Shown: positions 1 to 8,327 of the stretch, in pieces
Position numbering within the stretch: position 1 is the stretch's first letter
How the letters are laid out: each line of letters begins with the position of its first letter
Assembly: GCF_013184805.1 (NCBI RefSeq)
Contig: NZ_JAATNG010000001.1
Coordinates: forward strand, 2,380,906-2,444,905
Length of the DNA stretch: 64,000 bases
Direction of reading: 5' to 3'
Source of the DNA: Pseudoruegeria sp. HB172150
GTDB taxonomy: Bacteria; Pseudomonadota; Alphaproteobacteria; Rhodobacterales; Rhodobacteraceae
The notes under the pieces: model-generated
Databases searched by the model: none
Told to the model about the DNA's origin: nothing
Seen by the model: the letters and a program-made list of their open reading frames with translations, nothing else
Made by a program: the position numbers and the translations under genes

Positions 1-401
1 TCTCCGACCTCCGCGGCGGCCCGGTCGTTCTCTACTTCTACCCCAAGGACGACACCACCGGCTGTACCGCCGAAGCACTCGATTTTTCCGCCGCAGCGGA
101 CAAGTTCGGGTCCCTCGATGCCACCGTCCTCGGCATCAGCAAGGACACCGTCGCCAAGCACGACAAGTTCCGCGACAAGCACGACCTCGCCGTGGCGCTG
201 CTGTCCGATACCGAGACTTTCGTCTGCGAGGATTACGGCACCTGGGTCGAGAAAAGCATGTACGGCCGCAAGTTCATGGGCATCGAACGCACGACGTTCC
301 TGATCGACGCGGACGGTACGATCGCGCGTGTCTGGCACAAGGTGAAGGTAAAGGGACATGCTGCCGAAGTTCTGGATGCGGTTCGCGACTTAGCGGCCTG
401 A
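1..401 (+). CDS. bcp: Peroxiredoxin, BCP/PrxQ type (5' truncated by window)
   Basis: The reading frame enters at base 3 without a start codon and ends at 401, so the N-terminus lies outside the window. The visible part carries the thiol-peroxidase motif YFYPKDDTTGCT, with the peroxidatic cysteine in GCT, followed by the Prx fold strand GISKD and the C-terminal TTFLIDADGTIARVW stretch typical of bacterioferritin comigratory proteins. These cytosolic enzymes reduce hydroperoxides using thioredoxin. Many BCPs have the resolving cysteine five residues after the peroxidatic one. Here that position is Leu (CTAEAL), so resolution must use another thiol; a later Cys sits in the ETFVCEDYG stretch. The family assignment is firm and the exact resolving mechanism is inferred. 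Confidence 0.93.
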   Translation, partial: SDLRGGPVVLYFYPKDDTTGCTAEALDFSAAADKFGSLDATVLGISKDTVAKHDKFRDKHDLAVALLSDTETFVCEDYGTWVEKSMYGRKFMGIERTTFLIDADGTIARVWHKVKVKGHAAEVLDAVRDLAA

Positions 402-618
402 TCTGCCGCGCTAAACACAATTCTTGTTCACTTTCTGACGGCGACCGACATTTTCCGCAGGGTTATCGGCGGATTTCCGCCAATGCTCGGCAATATTGTC
501 CCGCGATTTTATGCGCATGTTCACGGTTGTTGCTGTAAGTGCCTTCGAACGCTAAGCACTCCCCCGTGCGGCGTCTGGGGATTTGCGCCGTGCGAAATAA
601 GAATGGGGACCAGGGACA

Positions 619-1941
619 GTGCTTTCGACCTACGGAATGAGGCATCGGATTCATAACTTTTTGGAACGCACCTTCCCGGACCGTCGGATCTTTCTCAGAT
701 CCGACAACGACACCCGTTTCATCCGCTTAAGCCCCGCTACCCAGATCATCGCCGTAACCGGCACCGCGCTTTTCGTCGGCTGGGCCATCGTCGCCACCGC
801 CATCCTGCTGATGGACAGCATCGGCTCCGGCTCGCTGCGCGACCAGGCGGAGCGGGAGCGCACGCTTTACGAGGATCGCCTCGCAACCCTCTCCTCCGAA
901 CGCGACCTCCGCGCCGAAGAGGCGCTGGCCGCACAGGAGCGCTTCAACGCCGCGCTTGAGCAGATCTCCGAGATGCAGTCGGCTCTGCTTGAATCCGAGG
1001 ATCGCCGCCGCGAACTGGAAACCGGGATCGAGGTGATCCAGACCACGCTGCGCCACACCATGAAGGAACGCGACACCGCCCGGGCCGAAACGGAAACGGC
1101 GCTTGCCCAGCTCGACGGCGTGGTCGCGGAAAACAACTCCGCCTCGCATGCCGATGCCGAGACCACGCTCGACTTCCTGACCGACGCGCTGCAGGTCGCG
1201 GCCGCAGAGCGCGACACCATGGCACTGATCGCGGCAGAGGCGAAGACGCGCGCCGAAGAGATGGATCACGAGCGCCTGCTGATGGAAGAGCGGAACGACC
1301 GGATCTTCACCCAGCTCGAGGATGCCGTCTCGATCTCCATCGAGCCGCTGAACGGCATCTTCGACTCCGCCGGCCTCGACGCCGACTCGATCCTCGACAC
1401 GATCCGCCGCGGCTATTCCGGCCAGGGCGGCCCGCTGACCCCGCTCACCTTCTCGACCAAGGGCGAGGCGGAGGATCCCGACAGCCTGCGCGCCAATTCG
1501 GTCCTGGAAAAGCTGGACCGCATGAACCTCTACCGGATCGCGCTGCAGAAGACCCCTTTCGCGATCCCGGTCAAGGCCGCCTTCCGCTTCACCTCGCCCT
1601 TCGGCATGCGCTGGGGTCGGATGCATGAAGGCACCGATTTCGCCGCCGCGCACGGCACTCCGATCTACGCCACCGCCGATGGCACCGTCATCCATGCCGG
1701 CTGGCTGTCCGGTTACGGCAACCTCGTGAAGATCAAGCACGAGTTCGGAATCGAAACCCGCTACGCGCATATGAGCAAGGTGCGCGTGAAGGTGGGCGAT
1801 AGGGTCTCGCGCGGCGATCGTATCGGTGATATGGGAAATACTGGCCGGTCGACCGGCACTCACCTTCACTACGAAGTGCGGATCGGCGGAAAGCCTGTGA
1901 ACCCGATGACCTATATCAAGGCAGCCAGAGATGTTTTCTAA
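619..1941 (+). CDS. M23 family metallopeptidase (LytM domain) with N-terminal membrane anchor and coiled coil
   Basis: A 440-residue envelope protein. A short cytoplasmic segment is followed by one transmembrane helix around residues 42-68 (ending AIVATAILLMD). A long charged coiled coil follows at about 75-230, then a C-terminal LytM/M23 domain at about 320-435. The zinc site is visible as HEGTDF (H and D) and HLHYEV, and the glycine-rich RWGRMHEG entry is typical. Such proteins cleave peptide cross-links of peptidoglycan or, when anchored with a coiled coil, activate amidases during division. The start shown is GTG with AGGGA just upstream; ATG at 637 is an alternative that removes six residues. 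The next gene, a bactofilin, overlaps its end by 11 bases, and this pairing is common in Proteobacteria, implying joint work on cell shape. Confidence 0.93.
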   Translation: MLSTYGMRHRIHNFLERTFPDRRIFLRSDNDTRFIRLSPATQIIAVTGTALFVGWAIVATAILLMDSIGSGSLRDQAERERTLYEDRLATLSSERDLRAEEALAAQERFNAALEQISEMQSALLESEDRRRELETGIEVIQTTLRHTMKERDTARAETETALAQLDGVVAENNSASHADAETTLDFLTDALQVAAAERDTMALIAAEAKTRAEEMDHERLLMEERNDRIFTQLEDAVSISIEPLNGIFDSAGLDADSILDTIRRGYSGQGGPLTPLTFSTKGEAEDPDSLRANSVLEKLDRMNLYRIALQKTPFAIPVKAAFRFTSPFGMRWGRMHEGTDFAAAHGTPIYATADGTVIHAGWLSGYGNLVKIKHEFGIETRYAHMSKVRVKVGDRVSRGDRIGDMGNTGRSTGTHLHYEVRIGGKPVNPMTYIKAARDVF

Positions 1942-2482
1942 GAGCCGAATCAACGAGCCCGGAGCGAAGCCTGCCGAAGAGCAGCCGAGTAGCAAAACCA
2001 TGACCGAACCCGCTTCCCCGCCCCGCCCGTCCTCTTCCGGCGACTATTCGCCCAGCCCGACGCCCAAGGCCAAGCCGCCGGCATCGGCGCTGTCCGCGGA
2101 CCTGACCATCGTCGGCAACATCCGGACCACCGGCGACATCCAGGTCGAAGGCAATGTCGAGGGCGACATCCGCGCCCACCTCCTGACCGTCGGCGAAGGC
2201 GCCACGGTAAAGGGAGAGGTGGTCGCCGATGACGTCGTGGTCAACGGCCGCATCATCGGCCGCGTGCGCGGCCTCAAGGTGCGCCTGACCTCCACCGCCC
2301 GGGTGGAAGGCGACATCATCCACAAGACCATCGCAATAGAATCCGGCGCCCATTTCGAGGGCTCGGTGCAGCGTCGCGACGACCCGCTGACCAAGGACGG
2401 CAGCAAGCCCGCCGCTCCGGCAGCGTCTTCGTCGTCCGCTTCGTCGGCCCCGTCGCCGAAACCGGCCTCCGCCAGCAGCTGA
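1931..2482 (+). CDS. Bactofilin (polymer-forming cytoskeletal protein)
   Basis: A 183-residue protein with a central bactofilin (DUF583) beta-helix at about residues 55-145. Short repeating hydrophobic/glycine turns are seen (TIVGNIRTTGDIQVEGNVEGDIR, then VTVG- and VVVNGRIIGRV-like rungs). The core is flanked by low-complexity N- and C-terminal tails rich in Pro, Ser and Ala, as usual for the family. Bactofilins polymerise without nucleotide into membrane-associated filaments that localise cell-wall enzymes. The ATG lies inside the end of the preceding M23 peptidase gene (11-base overlap), so the two are very likely cotranscribed and translationally coupled, and the peptidase is the natural candidate partner. 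Confidence 0.94.
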   Translation: MFSKSRINEPGAKPAEEQPSSKTMTEPASPPRPSSSGDYSPSPTPKAKPPASALSADLTIVGNIRTTGDIQVEGNVEGDIRAHLLTVGEGATVKGEVVADDVVVNGRIIGRVRGLKVRLTSTARVEGDIIHKTIAIESGAHFEGSVQRRDDPLTKDGSKPAAPAASSSSASSAPSPKPASASS

Positions 2483-2486
2483 GGGC

Positions 2487-4007
2487 TTGGCGCAGGCGCC
2501 AGAGACCGGACTCGTTGACCGGGCATCGCAGACCACTGCGGTGCCCGATTTCATTTCCGGCTTCTGCGATCCCGCGCGGCGCCGCCTGCTGCTGATCGCC
2601 GCGATCCTCGCCTCGGCGATGGGGTTCATCGACGGCACCGTCGTCGCCATCGCCATGCCCGCGATGCGCGAGACGCTGGGCGCCACGCTGGCGCAGGCGC
2701 AATGGATCTCCAACGCCTACATGCTGACGCTCTCGGCACTGATCCTCAGCGGCGGCGCGGCGGGCGACCGCTTCGGTCTCGCCCGCGTCTTCTCCATCGG
2801 CATCGCCGTCTTCATGGCCGCTTCCCTCGCCTGCGCCGCCGCGCCCAGCTCCGGTTTCCTGATCGCCGCGCGGGCCGTTCAGGGCTTCGGCGCGGCCCTG
2901 ATGGTCCCCGGCTCGCTGGCGCTGATCGCCCGAGCCTATCCCGAGGCGGAGCGCGGCCGCGCCATCGGAATCTGGGCGGCGGCGTCGTCGCTGACCACAG
3001 CGCTCGGCCCGGTGATCGGCGGCGCCGTCCTGTCCTTCGGCGGCCCCGAGATGTGGCGCGCCATCTTCGCGGTGAACCTGCCCATCGGTATCGCCGCGCT
3101 CTGGCTGATCCGGCGCGCGGTGAACGAGGATACCGGCCAGCCCGGCCAGCCGATCGACTATGCCGGCTCCGTTCTCGCCGTCCTCGGCCTCGGCCTTCTC
3201 GCCTGGTCGCTCTCCGCCGGCGGCAGCGCCGCGCAGCGCCTCGCTTTTGCCGCCTCCGGCCTCGCCGCGCTGACGCTGTTCGTCCGGACCGAACGCCGCG
3301 CCCCCGCCCCGATGCTCGACCTCACCCTGTTCCGCAACCGCAGCTTCTCCGCCGCGAACCTGCTGACCTTCTGCCTTTACTTCGCGCTCTCGGCGATCCT
3401 GTTCTTCCTGCCGATGACCGTGATCGCCGCCTGGGGCGTCACCGAACTCGAGGCGACCGCCGCCTTCGCCCCGCTCTCCGTTTTTATCGCATCCCTGTCC
3501 AGCACCGCCGGCAGGCTCTCCGACCGCTTCGGCCCCGGCCCGCCCATCGCGGCGGGGTCCGCGCTGGTCGCCCTCGCCTATGCCGGCCTCGGCCTGACCA
3601 CGCATCTGATGCGCTTCTGGGACATTGTCGTGCCGCTGATGTGCCTGATGGGCCTCGGCATGTCGCTCGTGGTCGCGCCGCTCTCCGCCGCCGTGATGCA
3701 GGGGATAGCCGAACACCGCACCGGCGCCGCCTCGGGCGTGAACAACGCCGTCGCCCGCATCGCCGGCCTCGTCGCGGTCGCGGCGATGGGCACCGTCGCC
3801 TCTGTCGCCTATGCCACCGTCATGGTCGCGGTGGCCCCGCCCGACTATGCCGGTCCCGGCAGTTTCGGCGCGCCCGGAACCGACCCGGCCCACCTCGCCG
3901 CCAGCAACGGCGCCTTCGCCGCCGTGGCGCTCATCACCGCGCTCCTCGCCACCGCCTCCGCCCTGATCGCCTGGCTCGGGCTCGACCGACGCAGGCGCAC
4001 CGCCTGA
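2487..4007 (+). CDS. MFS transporter, DHA2 (14-TM, EmrB/QacA-like) family
   Basis: A 506-residue inner-membrane protein with many hydrophobic helices, enough for the 14-TM DHA2 arrangement. The motif-A-like loop appears as GGAAGDRFGLARVF, and the motif-C-like antiporter segment as GFGAALMVPGSLALIARAYP followed by GPVIGGAVLSFGG. An acidic residue in the first helix (FIDGTVVAIAMP) matches the DHA2 pattern for proton-coupled drug efflux. The probable start is TTG at 2487 with GAGGG just upstream, only four bases after the bactofilin stop. Cotranscription with the envelope genes is possible, although a functional link is not evident. Substrate cannot be deduced. Confidence 0.9.
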   Translation: MAQAPETGLVDRASQTTAVPDFISGFCDPARRRLLLIAAILASAMGFIDGTVVAIAMPAMRETLGATLAQAQWISNAYMLTLSALILSGGAAGDRFGLARVFSIGIAVFMAASLACAAAPSSGFLIAARAVQGFGAALMVPGSLALIARAYPEAERGRAIGIWAAASSLTTALGPVIGGAVLSFGGPEMWRAIFAVNLPIGIAALWLIRRAVNEDTGQPGQPIDYAGSVLAVLGLGLLAWSLSAGGSAAQRLAFAASGLAALTLFVRTERRAPAPMLDLTLFRNRSFSAANLLTFCLYFALSAILFFLPMTVIAAWGVTELEATAAFAPLSVFIASLSSTAGRLSDRFGPGPPIAAGSALVALAYAGLGLTTHLMRFWDIVVPLMCLMGLGMSLVVAPLSAAVMQGIAEHRTGAASGVNNAVARIAGLVAVAAMGTVASVAYATVMVAVAPPDYAGPGSFGAPGTDPAHLAASNGAFAAVALITALLATASALIAWLGLDRRRRTA

Positions 4008-4020
4008 CCGCAATACCGAT

Positions 4021-4069
4021 CCGCCCGCTTCTTCTGGTTGAAAATATCCCCGCCGGAGGCTCCCGCAGC
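4021..4069 (+). repeat. Dispersed intergenic repeat, copy 1
   Basis: A 49-base element lies between the convergent MFS and DUF2189 genes. It is identical over its whole length to the copy at 6409-6457 and shares its central 23 bases (CTTCTTCTGGTTGAAAATAT plus CCC) with 17060-17082. A conserved AT-rich core sits next to a GC-rich tail containing GGAGGCTCC. I recall similar GC/AT composite repeats beside gene ends in many Rhodobacteraceae. The function is unknown. Confidence 0.8.
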
Positions 4070-4104
4070 AGCCGCCAGCGCGAGGCCGGGCGCTGCACGA
4101 CGGC

Positions 4105-4881
4105 TCACACCGGATCGTAAAGAACCCGCCGGTACAGGTGCCATGTCGCATGCCCCAGCACCGGCAGCACGACGAACAGCCCCAGGAACCAGGGCAGCAT
4201 GCCCAGAAACAGCAGCGCCGCAATGATCGCCGCCCAGACCAGCATCACCCAGAGGTTCGCCACCGTCGCGCGGAAACTCAGCAGCATGGCCGAGACGAAA
4301 TCCACTTCCTTCTCCAGCAGCAGCGGCAGGCTCACCACCGTCAGCGCGAACAGAACGAAGGCCGCGACGCCGCCCACCGCCAGCTCCACCGCGATCATCG
4401 TCAGCCCCTTGGGCGTCAGGAACATCTCCCAGGAGGTCGATACGTTGATCAGGGCCGAGGGTCCCATGAACAGCGCAAACAGCATATGCGCCAGGAAGGA
4501 CCAGAACAGGAAGTAGATCACGATGATCGCCCCGGCCCAGGGGATCTGCCGGTCCTTCTCGCGCATCACGACGCCCAGCACCGCCCTCAGCTCCAGCCCC
4601 TCGCCGTCCTCAAGCCGCCGCGACACCTCGTAAAGCCCGACCGCCGCGAAGGGCGCCACCAGCGGAAAGCCCAGCGACAGCATCAGCGTCCAGGTCCAGT
4701 TGCCGGCGCCCAGCATCACCAGCACCAGCCCCGCCAGCGCATAGAACCCGCCGAAGAACAGCCCGTATCCCGGTGCGGTGCGGAAATCCTGCCAGCCGCG
4801 CTCCAGCACCACCAGCAGTTCAGACAGTGTCAGCCGCCCGATCTCGGGCAGCGGCGATGCCGCCGCCATCTCCTCCGCCAT
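4105..4881 (-). CDS. DUF2189 family integral membrane protein
   Basis: A 258-residue protein with about six hydrophobic segments, including YGLFFGGFYALAGLVLVMLG, AGAIIVIYFLFWSFLAHMLF, MIAVELAVGGVAAFVLFALT and LWVMLVWAAIIAALLFLG. The N-terminal region contains LLVVLERGWQDFRTAPGYGL and the middle contains SRRLEDGEGLELRAVL, matching the DUF2189 family of alphaproteobacterial inner-membrane proteins. No catalytic motif is seen and the function of the family is unknown. It is convergent with the MFS gene, with the intergenic repeat between them. The amidase gene lies just upstream on the same strand with a 54-base gap. Confidence 0.88.
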   Translation of the reverse strand: MAEEMAAASPLPEIGRLTLSELLVVLERGWQDFRTAPGYGLFFGGFYALAGLVLVMLGAGNWTWTLMLSLGFPLVAPFAAVGLYEVSRRLEDGEGLELRAVLGVVMREKDRQIPWAGAIIVIYFLFWSFLAHMLFALFMGPSALINVSTSWEMFLTPKGLTMIAVELAVGGVAAFVLFALTVVSLPLLLEKEVDFVSAMLLSFRATVANLWVMLVWAAIIAALLFLGMLPWFLGLFVVLPVLGHATWHLYRRVLYDPV

Positions 4882-4935
4882 ACGCTCCTCCCCTGATCCT
4901 CCCGCCTGCCAGATTTCCCCGGCATCACGCCAATG

Positions 4936-6342
4936 TCAAAGCGGCGGAGGGACGCGCCCCGGCCAGTCGGTCGCGCCGTGATAGGCCTCTGCCAGCTGCA
5001 AGAGCGCCCGGTCGGATCCGCGCGGCCCCGCCAGCTGGATGCCTCCCGGCAGCCCGGCCGCGCCGAACCCGGCCGGCAGCGCCGTGCAGGGCAGCCCGAT
5101 CAGGCTCACCGGCACCACGCATTCCATCCAGCGGTGATAGGTGTCCATCGTCTGGCCGGCGATCTCCTTCGGCCAGTCCCACTCCGCCGGGAACGGCCAG
5201 ACCTGCGCCGAGGGCATCACCACCGCTTCGAAATCCCCGAACATCCGCGCCGCCGTCCGGTACCAGTCAGAGCGCAGCGCACTCGCCGCCAGGATCTCCG
5301 CATTGGGCAGCGCCCGCCCCCGCTCGATCTCCCAGACCAGCGCCGGCTTCAGCAGGTCGCGCGTCGCGGGATCGTCCATCAGCGCCCCCTGCTTTCCCGC
5401 GACCGCCCAGCTCCGCAGCGCGATCCATGCCTCCCACAGATCCTCCGCCGGGAACGGCGGTTCCACCGCCTCCACCGTGCAGCCCAGATCGCGGAACACA
5501 TCCAGCGCGCTTTCCGCCAGGTCCAGCACGCCCGGCTCCATCGGCCACGCGCCGCCCCAGTCGCCAAGCCAGCCGATCCGCCGCCCGCGCACGTCCACCG
5601 CCAGGTCCCCGGCCTCGAACACGGCTCCGGACGGCTGCCGCGGGTCCGGCCCCGCCAGCACCTCCAGCAATGCCGCCATGTCCGAGGGACACCGCGCCAT
5701 CGGCCCCAGCGTCGACAGGGGATGCAGGAACATCTCCCCCGCCGGCTCCCCGGGCACCAGCCCGTGGGTCGGCCGGTGCCCGTAGACGTTGTTCCATCCC
5801 GCCGGGTTCCGCAGGCTCCCCATCATGTCCGACCCGTCCGCGACGCAGACCATCCGCATGGACAGCGCCGCCGCCGCCCCGCCCGACGATCCGCCCGCCG
5901 AGCGCGACGGGTCATAGGGGTTCCGCGTCACCCCGTAGACCGGGTTGTAGGAATGCGAGCCCAGCCCGAATTCCGGCACGTTGGTCTTGCCGATGACGAT
6001 GGCCCCCGCCGCCCGCAGCCGCGCTGCCAGCAGATCGTCCTTTTCCGGCACGAAATCGCGGTAGACCGGCGAGCCGGAGCTCGAAACCACCCCGGCCACC
6101 GCCACCAGATCCTTCACCGCCACCGGCACCCCGTGCAGCCAGCCCCTGCGCTCGCCCGCGTCCGCCGCCCGCGCCTCGGCCAGCAGCGCGTCGCCGTCCC
6201 GCAGGGCCACCACGGCGTTGACGCTCCCGTTGACCGCCTCGACCCGGGCCAGCGTCGCGCGCATCAGCTCCTCGGCCGACACCTCCCGCGCCGCCAGCTT
6301 CCCGGACAGCGCCCTCGCCGACAGTTCCAGCAATTCACTCAT
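4936..6342 (-). CDS. Amidase (amidase-signature family)
   Basis: A 468-residue cytosolic hydrolase of the amidase-signature family. The catalytic Lys is in GVPVAVKDLVAVAG (about residue 72), the glycine/serine-rich segment with the cis-Ser is SAGGSSGGAAAALS, and the nucleophile region reads ADGSDMMGSLRNPA. The last differs slightly from the commonest DGGGSIRIPA form but keeps the Ser and Arg. Family members hydrolyse amides with Ser-cisSer-Lys chemistry; the substrate is not predictable, and GatA is unlikely because gatB and gatC are absent nearby. The start is ATG at 6342 with AAGGGGAG a few bases upstream. The frame runs open further upstream, but that stretch has no family match. Confidence 0.92.
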   Translation of the reverse strand: MSELLELSARALSGKLAAREVSAEELMRATLARVEAVNGSVNAVVALRDGDALLAEARAADAGERRGWLHGVPVAVKDLVAVAGVVSSSGSPVYRDFVPEKDDLLAARLRAAGAIVIGKTNVPEFGLGSHSYNPVYGVTRNPYDPSRSAGGSSGGAAAALSMRMVCVADGSDMMGSLRNPAGWNNVYGHRPTHGLVPGEPAGEMFLHPLSTLGPMARCPSDMAALLEVLAGPDPRQPSGAVFEAGDLAVDVRGRRIGWLGDWGGAWPMEPGVLDLAESALDVFRDLGCTVEAVEPPFPAEDLWEAWIALRSWAVAGKQGALMDDPATRDLLKPALVWEIERGRALPNAEILAASALRSDWYRTAARMFGDFEAVVMPSAQVWPFPAEWDWPKEIAGQTMDTYHRWMECVVPVSLIGLPCTALPAGFGAAGLPGGIQLAGPRGSDRALLQLAEAYHGATDWPGRVPPPL

Positions 6343-6408
6343 ACGGCTCCCCTTTCCCACGCAGAAAGCCGCAAAACCCGCGCCCCGGCAAGCCGTCAAA
6401 GCACAGCC

Positions 6409-6457
6409 CCGCCCGCTTCTTCTGGTTGAAAATATCCCCGCCGGAGGCTCCCGCAGC
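6409..6457 (+). repeat. Dispersed intergenic repeat, copy 2
   Basis: A 49-base element identical to 4021-4069. It lies in the gap between prfB and the amidase gene, both on the minus strand, so it is downstream of prfB and upstream of the amidase. The identity ends sharply at both sides, which argues for an inserted or gene-converted unit rather than chance similarity. Confidence 0.8.
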
Positions 6458-6612
6458 TGCCGTTCGCACCGCCGCCGGGAGCGGGCGTCACGGCTCCGAT
6501 GTCAGAAAAAGCCGCGCGCGGCAGCGCACATTTGAATACGCAGATACCGGGGCGCCAGGGCGCCGCCCGTTCGCGCCTGAAACCGTCCACTGGACGGTTT
6601 CCGAGACGGCGC

Positions 6613-7737
6613 TCACTCCTCCGCCGTCGCCTCCGCGCGGCTCTTGCCCGAGACGTCCATCGCCAGCGTCGCGGCCATGAACCCGTCGAGGTCGCCGTCC
6701 AGCACCCCCTGCGTGTCCGAGGTCTCGAAACTCGTCCGCAGGTCCTTCACCATCTGGTAGGGCTGCAGCACGTAAGACCGGATCTGGTTGCCCCAGCCGG
6801 CCGATCCTTTGTTCTCGTGCGCCTCGTTGATCGCCGCATTCCGCTTGTCCAGCTCCATCTGGTACAGCCGCGACTTCAGCGCCTTCATCGCGATGTCCCG
6901 GTTCTGGTGCTGCGACTTCTCCGACGAGGTCACGACGATCCCGGTCGGCGCGTGGGTGATCCGCACCGCCGAGTCGGTGGTGTTCACGTGCTGCCCGCCC
7001 GCCCCCGAGGAGCGGTAGGTGTCGATCCGGATATCCGCCGGGTTCACCTCGATCTCGATATTGTCGTCAACCACCGGATAGACCCAGACGCTCGCGAAAG
7101 AGGTCTCGCGCGTCCCCTTGCCGAACGGCGAAATCCGCACCAGCCGGTGAACTCCGCTTTCCGATTTCAGCCAGCCATAGGCGTTCGGACCCGAGATCTT
7201 GTAGGAAACCGACTTGATCCCCGCCTCGGTGCCCGGTTCCTCCGACTGCAGCTCCACCTTGTAGCCGCGCCGCTCGGCCCAGCGCACATACATCCGCTGC
7301 AGCATCTGCGCCCAGTCGCAGGCCTCGGTGCCGCCGGCGCCCGCGTTGATCTCCAGGAAGGTGTCGTTGCCATCGGCCTCGCCGTTCAGCAGGGCCTCCA
7401 ACTCCTTCGCCGCCGCCTTCTCCTGCAACGCCTTCAGCGCCGCCTCGGCATCGGCCACGACCTCGGCATCGTCCTCCATCTCGCCCAGCTCGATCAGCTC
7501 GATATTGTCGTCAAGCTCCTGCGCGATCCCGTCCGCATCCGCGATCTTGTCGACCAGCGCCTGCCGGTCGCGCATCAGCTTCTGCGCATTCTCCGGATCG
7601 TCCCACAGCGTGGGGTCCTCGACCCGCGCGTTGAACTCCTCCAGCCGGTGTTGCGCGGTGTCGTAATCCATCCTCTGGCGCAGCAGCGCCAGCGACTTGC
7701 GGATTGTTTCGACGGCATTCTGAGTCTCGGCGCGCAC
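6613..7737 (-). CDS. prfB: Peptide chain release factor 2
   Basis: A 374-residue class I release factor. The tripeptide anticodon motif SPF (RISPFGKG) identifies RF2, which reads UGA and UAA. The catalytic GGQ loop is in [15 protein letters not shown] at about residue 246, where it triggers peptidyl-tRNA hydrolysis in the ribosomal A/P site. The N-terminal coiled domain begins [20 protein letters not shown]. The gene is one uninterrupted frame from ATG: the in-frame UGA and +1 programmed frameshift used for autoregulation in Escherichia coli are absent. Length and motifs are normal for the family. Confidence 0.97.
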   Translation of the reverse strand: MRAETQNAVETIRKSLALLRQRMDYDTAQHRLEEFNARVEDPTLWDDPENAQKLMRDRQALVDKIADADGIAQELDDNIELIELGEMEDDAEVVADAEAALKALQEKAAAKELEALLNGEADGNDTFLEINAGAGGTEACDWAQMLQRMYVRWAERRGYKVELQSEEPGTEAGIKSVSYKISGPNAYGWLKSESGVHRLVRISPFGKGTRETSFASVWVYPVVDDNIEIEVNPADIRIDTYRSSGAGGQHVNTTDSAVRITHAPTGIVVTSSEKSQHQNRDIAMKALKSRLYQMELDKRNAAINEAHENKGSAGWGNQIRSYVLQPYQMVKDLRTSFETSDTQGVLDGDLDGFMAATLAMDVSGKSRAEATAEE

Positions 7738-7821
7738 GGCGGTTGGGTCCTCTGGCAGGGGTCAGGCAGGGATCATGCAATACCCGAGCCGCCGCAGCGG
7801 AGCAAGCGGAAGGACGTCCGG

Positions 7822-8100
7822 CTAATTGCCGGCCATCCTTCCGCCGCAGCCGGCGAGCAGTTCCGTGAGTAGTCGCTCTGCCGTCTCTTCAAGATCGTGT
7901 TCGAACCGGACGAGCCCCTCGCCCCGCGCGTATCGCGACAGGTCGAGAAGTACCTCGAAGACCCACTTGTTACGCGGCCCGTCCGGTCCACATGGTCCGC
8001 CGGCATTCGCCAGCGTCGCGACCATTCTTTCGATCCGCCGCCCGCTTCCGGCGGTGGACCGGTTCTTCCTGCGCCCGACATGCGCCAGGTCGTTCTGCAT
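7822..8100 (-). CDS. Small conserved-looking hypothetical protein
   Basis: A 92-residue frame with ATG at 8100, preceded by a purine-rich stretch with GGAGACGAGG. The C-terminal half looks like a folded helical segment (VFEVLLDLSRYARGEGLVRF, then HDLEETAERLLTELLAG), whereas the N-terminal half is basic. I do not recognise a named family. It lies between prfB on the same strand and the divergent winged-helix/TPR gene. Overlapping longer frames on both strands look like shadows because they are proline/arginine-rich. Coding status is probable and function unknown. Confidence 0.5.
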   Translation of the reverse strand: MQNDLAHVGRRKNRSTAGSGRRIERMVATLANAGGPCGPDGPRNKWVFEVLLDLSRYARGEGLVRFEHDLEETAERLLTELLAGCGGRMAGN

Positions 8101-8327
8101 TTCGTCGCCCTCGTCTCCGGCCTCGTGCTGGCCCGTATCGGCCCCGTGCCGGCCCCCGTCGCGGCGTTCGTAACTTGCGCTCTCTCAAACCGCTTTGGAC
8201 CCGGTTTCGGAAGTATGTACGGGTACATTTCCGGGAAAATCCGGCCTCCGCCGCACAACCCTTGCCGTCCAAGGGCAGGAATCGGCTATGCTTTCACGTG
8301 CAGACGAGTGAACCAGGGAAGGCCTTC

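Noticed and set aside
727..2001. Long minus-strand frame (424 codons) opposite the M23 peptidase gene
   Set aside because: It is antisense to a clear gene, has no family motifs and reflects high-GC third positions.
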